DNA of 39,288 nucleotides from Synergistaceae bacterium (GTDB lineage Bacteria > Synergistota > Synergistia > Synergistales > Synergistaceae), in contig JAITOY010000021.1 in NCBI GenBank assembly GCA_031289775.1, positions 1 through 39,288 of the forward strand, read 5' to 3'. Below are positions 34,631 to 39,288 of the stretch, one piece after another. Within the stretch, counting starts at the first letter, position 1. The number at the start of each line of letters is the position of its first letter. The position numbers were made by a program, and so were the translations under genes. The notes beneath the pieces were generated by a model. The model was given only the letters and a program-made list of their open reading frames with translations. It searched no databases and was not told the origin of the DNA.

Positions 34631-34675
34631 AAAAAACCGGATGCGCAGGGCATAGCCCCGCATAACCGGTTTTTA
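34631..34675 (-). terminator. Intrinsic terminator of spoVS
   Basis: An inverted repeat of AAAAACCGG-ATGCG with CGCAT-CCGGTTTTT (a small bulge between the two stem parts) and an inner GGG/CCC. On the minus strand the 3' arm ends in TTTTTTG. It separates spoVS from hisS. Confidence 0.85.
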
Positions 34676-34722
34676 TTTCGTTAAATGCTTTATCAAGACC
34701 GAAACGCCGATTACATCGCTAT

Positions 34723-34760
34723 GGCGCCGGACGATGAAACCGGCTTTTCGTCAAGGCGCC
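34723..34760 (-). other. Stem-loop 2 nt past the spoVS stop
   Basis: GGCGCC (34723-34728) pairs with GGCGCC (34755-34760), then GACGA (34730-34734) with TCGTC (34748-34752), then AAA/TTT around a CCGGC loop. It sits directly beyond the spoVS stop (34763), without a T-run, upstream of the true terminator. It may protect the 3' end of the mRNA. Confidence 0.6.
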
Positions 34761-34762
34761 TC

Positions 34763-35023
34763 CTAGCGCGAGCAGATCAGCAATTTTATCGCGGTCTTCT
34801 CCTCTTCGTTTACCTCGATTTTGGTAAACGTTGGAATGCAGACCAGGTCTATGCCGTTTACGATGACGTATCCTCTGGCGATAGCGATTGATTTCACCGC
34901 CTGATTGACGGCGCCAGCTCCGATAGCCTGAACCTCCACGCTGCCATTGTTGCGAAGCACTGCCGCTATAGCTCCGGCCACCGATTTCGGTTTGGAATTG
35001 GCGGAAATCTTCAGCATCTCCAT
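34763..35023 (-). CDS. spoVS: SpoVS-family protein
   Basis: An 86-aa Alba-like protein: MEMLKISANSKPKSVAGAIAAVLRNNGSVEVQAIGAGAVNQAVKSIAIARGYVIV, then IDLVCIPTFTKIEV, and a final EKTAIKLL. It matches B. subtilis SpoVS (stage V sporulation, later cell-envelope and division effects) closely by eye. The start is ATG 35023 with AAGGGGCGGG upstream, not the longer 35191 frame, whose first 56 residues are unlike any SpoVS. Its presence in a lineage without visible sporulation genes here suggests a general nucleic-acid-binding role. It has its own promoter, a 3' stem-loop and a terminator, so it is monocistronic. Confidence 0.93.
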   Translation of the reverse strand: MEMLKISANSKPKSVAGAIAAVLRNNGSVEVQAIGAGAVNQAVKSIAIARGYVIVNGIDLVCIPTFTKIEVNEEEKTAIKLLICSR

Positions 35024-35096
35024 TTTACCCGCCCCTTGCCCTGTAAACAGGTTGATGATCCGGATCCTGCGTATTTTTATGATTGACAATAAAGTC

Positions 35097-35125
35097 ATGA
35101 TATAGACTCGCGAGGTTTTTGGCAA
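35097..35125 (-). promoter_or_regulatory. Sigma70-type promoter of spoVS
   Basis: Minus strand: TTGCCA (35125-35120), a 17-nt spacer, TATCAT (35102-35097). It is back-to-back with the L,D-transpeptidase promoter. Confidence 0.65.
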
Positions 35126-35158
35126 GTAGAACTTGCGGCAAGGATGGGGGATTTTTAC

Positions 35159-35186
35159 TTGTGAACTTTTAAAGTGGTGGTAAAAT
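35159..35186 (+). promoter_or_regulatory. Sigma70-type promoter of the L,D-transpeptidase gene
   Basis: TTGTGA (35159-35164), a 16-nt spacer, TAAAAT (35181-35186). The start codon is about 55 nt downstream. Confidence 0.65.
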
Positions 35187-35240
35187 GACATGAAATAAAC
35201 GCTGGGACAATTTTCAGGGCGAGTGGAGGATTTTTTGAAG

Positions 35241-35798
35241 ATGCATCACGCCATAAAAAAACTTTTAGCCGTAATGGCGATCGCGGTGGCGCTTGGTTTT
35301 GTGTACGCACAAACCGCTCCAGCGGCGTCTGTGGGAAAGACATACGCTCCTTCGCGGAACGAGCTTTGGATAAAAATAGACAAAAACAAACTTCGCCTTT
35401 ACCTATTCAAGGGAAACGACACGATCCTCAAGAGCTACCCGATCGCGATAGGCAGAGGAGTTGGAACAAAAAAATCGCGCACGGATCTCATCACCCCGAC
35501 CGGCCTCTTCAAAATCTGGCGAGTGGTGGATGACGCGACACAGCTCGTGTACGACCCGAAGTGGTTCGGCGAGCCCGGAGAACCCCAGAAAGGCGCATAC
35601 GGCGCAAAACTGATATCGTTTTATAACCCGTGGGAGATCGCCATTCACGGCACCAACGCGCCCGGCTCCATAGGCAAACGCGTCACCCACGGTTGCGTAC
35701 GTCTGCGAAACAAGGACATAATAGATCTGACGTCATACGTCAAGCCTGGTATGCGCTTACTGATAGTTGAAAAAATAGTGGAAAACGACGCGATATGA
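35241..35798 (+). CDS. L,D-transpeptidase (YkuD domain)
   Basis: A 185-aa exported enzyme that makes 3-3 crosslinks in peptidoglycan or attaches proteins to it. A signal peptide (HAIKKLLAVMAIAVALGFVYAQTAPAA) precedes a single YkuD domain. The active-site motif is HGTNAPGSIGKRVTHGCVRLRN, with catalytic Cys at about 152 and His before it; TPTGLFKI is the earlier conserved turn. The start: GGAGGA (35225-35230) is 10 nt from ATG 35241; TTG 35235 (187 aa) is the other option. The frame starting at 35223 overlaps the ribosome site and is rejected. It stands alone, convergent with the chemoreceptor, and no terminator was seen between them. Confidence 0.93.
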   Translation: MHHAIKKLLAVMAIAVALGFVYAQTAPAASVGKTYAPSRNELWIKIDKNKLRLYLFKGNDTILKSYPIAIGRGVGTKKSRTDLITPTGLFKIWRVVDDATQLVYDPKWFGEPGEPQKGAYGAKLISFYNPWEIAIHGTNAPGSIGKRVTHGCVRLRNKDIIDLTSYVKPGMRLLIVEKIVENDAI

Positions 35799-35810
35799 CC
35801 GAAACGAACA

Positions 35811-37535
35811 TCACATGAGAAAGCGCTGTGCCGACTCCTTCATTTCCTTCGCTATAAACGCGACCTCCCGCGTCGCACCGGTCAGGTGCGGCATTGTCGC
35901 AGACTGTTCCTGGGTGGCGGCGAGAACCGACTGAGAATTTTCGGCCATTTTCCGTCCCTCGTCCCCAATGTCTCGAACGACCGACACGATGCCGTCAGTT
36001 TTCAAGGACACGTCGCGCATCGCCTCGACAGCCGTCTGGAGCCGTTCTGAACTCTCGACCGACATGTTCATGATTTCCCCGAAGACGAGGCCGCCCTCCC
36101 TCACGGCGATGGAACCGAGCCTAGCCTCTTCCTTGCCTCCGTTCATGGCCCCAACGGCCTTCGAGGTCTCCTCTTGAATGGACGAGATCAGCCCGGCTAT
36201 TCGTTCGGAGGCATCCTGGGATTCGCCTGCGAGCTTCTTGACCTCGCTCGCTACAACGGCAAAGCCAAGCCCTTGTTCTCCCGCGCGCGAAGCCTCTATG
36301 GCCGCGTTCAAGGCAAGCAGGTTTGTCTGCCCGGCGATACCGGATATCGTCTCGACTATCTGCCCTATCTCCATAGACCTCTCGCCCAAAAACTCCACCA
36401 CTCGCCCGGATGTCCCGACGGCGGCCTCTATTTTGTCCATTTGCTGTACAGCGCGCTCCATCGAGTTGCGCCCGTCACGGGATTTTTCGACGGACTCCAG
36501 GGCCGCGCGCGCTATCGCTTCGACGCCGCGGCTCGTCGACTCTACGTCCTCCGACATATCCCGAAGCGCCTCGATCATCGAGTCGATTTTCTGATGCTGG
36601 TTGTGGGATTGGAGCGATATATTCTCGATGTTCGCCGTTATGGTGTTCGTCCCGTCGGCCGACCTCGCGACGCTTTCGTCGAGTTCGCTCGTCGCCCGCT
36701 CCAACCGTTCGGACGAGGACTGCACCCTGGAGATCAAGGACTTGATGTTCGATATCGCTGAGTTGTACTGCCCGGAAAGAGCCCCAAATTCGTCCTTCGA
36801 ACTTATGCGCGAGACGACTCGCAAATCCCCGTCGCCAATCGCGCTGGAAACGTACATCAGTTCATTGATGGATCTGTTTATCCCTCTGTTCAGAATGATT
36901 GGGACGCAGACAGAAAACAGCGCCACAATGATGAGCGTTATCATGGTCGTTCTTCTGGCCGCGTCGCTTATGAGACCGCTCAAGTGAGCCGAATCCCCGC
37001 TCTGCTCCTTGTTGTAATCGCTCAACACGAGAAGCGCGGATACAAAAGACTCGAAGGCGCGACGCAAATCGCCCTTCGCCAACGCGGCGCTTTCATCCCA
37101 TCGGCCCTCGTCGCAGAGCGCAAGCAGACGATCCGACAAAGCGAGGTAGTCCCGCCAGGAGTCGATGATGGCCTGGATCATGCCCATATCCTGCTCGCGC
37201 TCGTCCTCGGAGTCGTAATCGAGAGTCTCGACGCCGTGTTTGTAATCCAACATAAGAGTCTCGGCGCTTTTCGCGGCGGACTCCCTCTCACGTGAATTCG
37301 CGGCCCGCGTTTCATCCCTCTCGATGATGCGGTTGAGATCGCTCTGCCGCACGACAAAGGCGTTCAATTGAAGATCCCCTATCTGCGATAATCCATAAGA
37401 CCAGTCGTTAGCGTCGACAACTCTCCAGTTCATCACAGAAAGAGATCGGACGGCGTATAATCCAAAGCAGATATTCACAATGACAATAACGAGGAAACTC
37501 AGCAGAAGTTTTTTCTTTATGCTCATATTATTCAA
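35811..37535 (-). CDS. Methyl-accepting chemotaxis protein
   Basis: A 574-aa chemoreceptor. TM1 ([20 protein letters not shown], about 10-30), a periplasmic four-helix-bundle sensor (about 31-195), TM2 ([18 protein letters not shown], about 195-213), a HAMP domain, and a cytoplasmic signalling domain with the conserved hairpin tip ([44 protein letters not shown]) that contacts CheA/CheW. No C-terminal NWETF-type CheR tether. The start is TTG 37535: GGAGG is 7 nt upstream, whereas ATG 37526 would be 16 nt away. It follows the Memo gene by 15 bp on the same strand, so it belongs to that transcript. The ligand is unknown. Confidence 0.95.
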   Translation of the reverse strand: MNNMSIKKKLLLSFLVIVIVNICFGLYAVRSLSVMNWRVVDANDWSYGLSQIGDLQLNAFVVRQSDLNRIIERDETRAANSRERESAAKSAETLMLDYKHGVETLDYDSEDEREQDMGMIQAIIDSWRDYLALSDRLLALCDEGRWDESAALAKGDLRRAFESFVSALLVLSDYNKEQSGDSAHLSGLISDAARRTTMITLIIVALFSVCVPIILNRGINRSINELMYVSSAIGDGDLRVVSRISSKDEFGALSGQYNSAISNIKSLISRVQSSSERLERATSELDESVARSADGTNTITANIENISLQSHNQHQKIDSMIEALRDMSEDVESTSRGVEAIARAALESVEKSRDGRNSMERAVQQMDKIEAAVGTSGRVVEFLGERSMEIGQIVETISGIAGQTNLLALNAAIEASRAGEQGLGFAVVASEVKKLAGESQDASERIAGLISSIQEETSKAVGAMNGGKEEARLGSIAVREGGLVFGEIMNMSVESSERLQTAVEAMRDVSLKTDGIVSVVRDIGDEGRKMAENSQSVLAATQEQSATMPHLTGATREVAFIAKEMKESAQRFLM

Positions 37536-37550
37536 AAAAATGCCTCCTAA

Positions 37551-38483
37551 TTATAAATCTTCGATTCGCCGATAAATTATCGTTGCGTAGCTCGTCCCGG
37601 ACTCCACCCTGCGCCCCAGGAGGGTGGACGAGTCCGTGCGCTCGATCAATTCGCCGCGCGTCGCGCCCATATCCTTAAAAAGCAGCAGGGCAAGGGCCGC
37701 GGCACGCCGCGCATCCGCGTCGATCCTCCCAGTCGCCTGAGGCCGCATCTCCGTCAGGACGCTCAGTGTGTTTCGATCCTCCGCGGCCATCTCCTCCGGC
37801 GGCTTGTAGTGAGACAGATCCATGCTGAGTATCACGAGGTCGCCGTCGCCGATCATCTCCAACATCCGCGCCCTCAGGCTCAATAAGGCGATGTCCGGTA
37901 TGTCCCGTCGCAGGACTATCGGGACGACGTTCGCCCCGGGGAAAAATCTGGCGATAAGCGGGATATGAATGCTGATTCCGTGCTCCTCCGCGAAAAGTTC
38001 CGACGTCGTCTCCACTATTTCCAAATTACGAAGCGCGTCAAGCGCCGAGGCGTCCGGAGTCAGAAGACCGTCCGACAACTCCCAGACAGAGGGGCAGACC
38101 GCGACGAAACGCCTCGCCCGCCTGTAATGATCCGGCGCTAAAAGCCAGACGCGCCTCAAGTCCCGCCGCGTAAAGTTCGCCGAAAGCTCCGCATAAAACC
38201 GCACGATCATATCGAGGGCTAGGTCGTGGTGCGGGGCTATCCCTCCGACTAAACGAGATAACCCGGAATATTTCAGCGAGTCAGGCGAGCCCGACATCTC
38301 CGACAGTGCATCCACAGCGCGCTTGACCTCCTCGTCAAACGGCGAGCGCAGCGGAAGCGTATCCTGCGCCTCGGCCGTTGGAACGACGCACAAAATGCAC
38401 AGGAGGAAGAATATCAGACACGATGTGCCAAACAGGGTGAAACCGCAACTTGTGCCCCGGGATACTGGATTACTTCGGCTCAA
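37551..38483 (-). CDS. Exported Memo-family protein (AmmeMemoRadiSam system B-like)
   Basis: A 310-aa protein with an N-terminal signal peptide or anchor (FTLFGTSCLIFFLLCILCVVPTAEAQ, cleavage near 40) and a Memo/MEMO1 domain. Family signatures: GGIAPHHDLALDMIVRFYAEL (metal-binding His pair), LLAPDHYRRARRF, EEHGISIHIPLIARFFPGA and ILSMDLSHYKP; these match the dioxygenase-like metal site. In the AmmeMemoRadiSam group the Memo protein goes with AMMECR1 and a radical SAM protein; neither is next to it here. Export is unusual for the family, which is normally cytoplasmic. TTG 38483 overlaps the DUF3160 stop by 14 bp; the ribosome site is weak (GGGA). Confidence 0.85.
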   Translation of the reverse strand: MSRSNPVSRGTSCGFTLFGTSCLIFFLLCILCVVPTAEAQDTLPLRSPFDEEVKRAVDALSEMSGSPDSLKYSGLSRLVGGIAPHHDLALDMIVRFYAELSANFTRRDLRRVWLLAPDHYRRARRFVAVCPSVWELSDGLLTPDASALDALRNLEIVETTSELFAEEHGISIHIPLIARFFPGANVVPIVLRRDIPDIALLSLRARMLEMIGDGDLVILSMDLSHYKPPEEMAAEDRNTLSVLTEMRPQATGRIDADARRAAALALLLFKDMGATRGELIERTDSSTLLGRRVESGTSYATIIYRRIEDL

Positions 38484-39288
38484 AATTCCCGTACCACCTC
38501 GGATGGAGCTTCAACAGATCGCCCGCTTTTTTTTCGTCGTAGACTAATTTTTTCCACTCCTCGTCCGTCATCCTGCCCTCAGTCGACGAACGCTGGAACT
38601 CGTAGTACGAGTATACGTAACCGCGCGCGATGCGCGGGCCGCCGGACGAGTCGTTCACGAAGACGTAGACCGCGCGCGGGGTTCCGGTGGCAGCGTGCAG
38701 AACGCGGCCGCCAACAAAATCCGTCGCCACGTCGGAGACGAGCGCCATCTTCAGATCCTCCCAGAATTCGTAATCGTAATCGCGGCCTTGTGGCAGCAGA
38801 AGCTGCGCTCTGAAGGAATACGCGAGTTTTTTGATCGCGTCGTAATCCTCCAGCGTGAGGGGAGATTCATGAACCTCCTTCTCCGCGAACCCGCGCGCGA
38901 TCTCGCAGAGCTTGGCGAACTCCTCCAGCTTCTTCTGATATTCGCCGGGTTCGTCTTCGAGAGGAAACTCCCTGAAGAGAGAGACGAGACGATTCGCCCC
39001 AGCGGCTAGCGCGTAGAATGTCTGAGGGTCTGGCTCTACGTAGCCTCGCGGGGCGGGCGGGGCGAACCGCGCCGCGTAATACCCGCCGTCTCCCATCTCG
39101 GCGCCGCTCTGTTTCGCGTATAACACAGTGTCGTGTTTCAGCTCCGCCCAGGACGCAGACGCCGTCATTAGTTTTTTCCACTGCCACGCGACATTTTTAT
39201 AGAAAAATTGTCTCGACCCAGAGTCGGCAAAATTCTCGTGGAGCGCACGAAGCCAGAGGTAGTAGGCGGTATCTCCGGGGAGACCACC
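38470..39288 (-). CDS. DUF3160 protein, C-terminal part (5' end outside window)
   Basis: The frame stays open to the window edge (GGLPGDTAYYLWLRALHENF..SRQFFYKNVAWQWKKLMTAS), so 5' sequence is missing. Diagnostic DUF3160 text is present: WAELKHDTVLYAKQS, AEMGDGGYYAARFAPP, GYVEPDP, and LVSDVATDFVGGRVLHAATGTPRAVYVFV. DUF3160 proteins are large, usually exported proteins of unknown function. Residues after that (IARGYVYSYYEFQ, RMTDEEWKKLVY) complete the conserved end. The stop overlaps the Memo start, so it heads a DUF3160/Memo/chemoreceptor transcript. Confidence 0.85.
   Translation of the reverse strand, partial: GGLPGDTAYYLWLRALHENFADSGSRQFFYKNVAWQWKKLMTASASWAELKHDTVLYAKQSGAEMGDGGYYAARFAPPAPRGYVEPDPQTFYALAAGANRLVSLFREFPLEDEPGEYQKKLEEFAKLCEIARGFAEKEVHESPLTLEDYDAIKKLAYSFRAQLLLPQGRDYDYEFWEDLKMALVSDVATDFVGGRVLHAATGTPRAVYVFVNDSSGGPRIARGYVYSYYEFQRSSTEGRMTDEEWKKLVYDEKKAGDLLKLHPRWYGNFEPK

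Noticed and set aside
34580..34762. T-box or other leader upstream of hisS
   Set aside because: The hairpin there reads as the spoVS terminator; no T-box anti-terminator or specifier loop sequence is visible, and the gap to hisS is short.
35024..35191. N-terminal extension of SpoVS (142-aa frame)
   Set aside because: The extra 56 residues are unlike SpoVS, overlap the promoter, and the ribosome site is at the internal ATG 35023.

Overview
The window looks like a chromosomal segment from a GC-rich anaerobic bacterium, most likely of the phylum Synergistota. That assignment is an inference from the gene mix: a very large 2-hydroxyacyl-CoA-dehydratase-type activase, flagellin, a SpoVS homologue outside any sporulation cluster, a YcbZ/LonB-like protease, a standalone CitG, and a DUF3160 gene followed by a Memo-family gene. 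No marker gene settles the phylum. Nearly all of the window is chromosomal housekeeping content. The only clearly accessory stretch is about 1 kb between secA and the DUF362/nth/lon operon.

Layout. 1-762: 3' end of a flagellin gene and a perfect intrinsic terminator. 763-1630: low coding density, with a possible 33-aa membrane protein and a short secreted protein that may be decayed. 1631-5938: one 1435-aa CoA-dehydratase activase fusion. 5999-14246 (minus): a DUF4352 protein, a fused MsrB-MsrA, argS with an ftsB/divIC-like gene, a large exported protein of uncertain family, and secA. 14247-15359: an AT-rich islet with a strong promoter inside an inverted repeat, a small gene lacking a canonical start codon, and a decayed REP-associated (Y1/HUH) transposase full of GGGGCGAAC-type repeats. 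15360-20248 (minus): a tightly packed lon-like/nth/DUF362 operon, then a separately terminated cold-shock gene. 20578-23175 (plus): clpB. 23271-27905 (minus): ymdB, rny and a lytic transglycosylase. 27934-31442 (plus): citG, an XRE regulator, a 48-aa ORF, an Elp3-like radical SAM gene, and an RpiR-type regulator. 31493-35023 (minus): aspS and hisS, then spoVS. 35241-35798 (plus): an L,D-transpeptidase. 35811-39288 (minus): DUF3160, Memo family and a chemoreceptor in one apparent operon.

How the genes fit together. Several themes recur: translation (argS, hisS, aspS), protein export and quality control (secA, clpB, the Lon-like protease, Msr), RNA turnover (rny-ymdB), cell wall and division (divIC-like, lytic transglycosylase, L,D-transpeptidase) and motility/chemotaxis (flagellin, chemoreceptor). 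Readable sigma70-type promoters precede argS, the DUF4352 gene, csp, clpB, rny, the islet gene, the RpiR gene, spoVS and the L,D-transpeptidase gene. No tRNA, rRNA, CRISPR array or riboswitch was recognised.

The best candidates for something undescribed are the islet gene with its bracketed promoter and missing start codon (14504-14882), the sORF/radical SAM junction where the radical SAM gene has no Shine-Dalgarno and overlaps the sORF by ATGA (29345-29491), and the exported Memo protein encoded with DUF3160 and a chemoreceptor. All calls come from reading the sequence; no database search was run.
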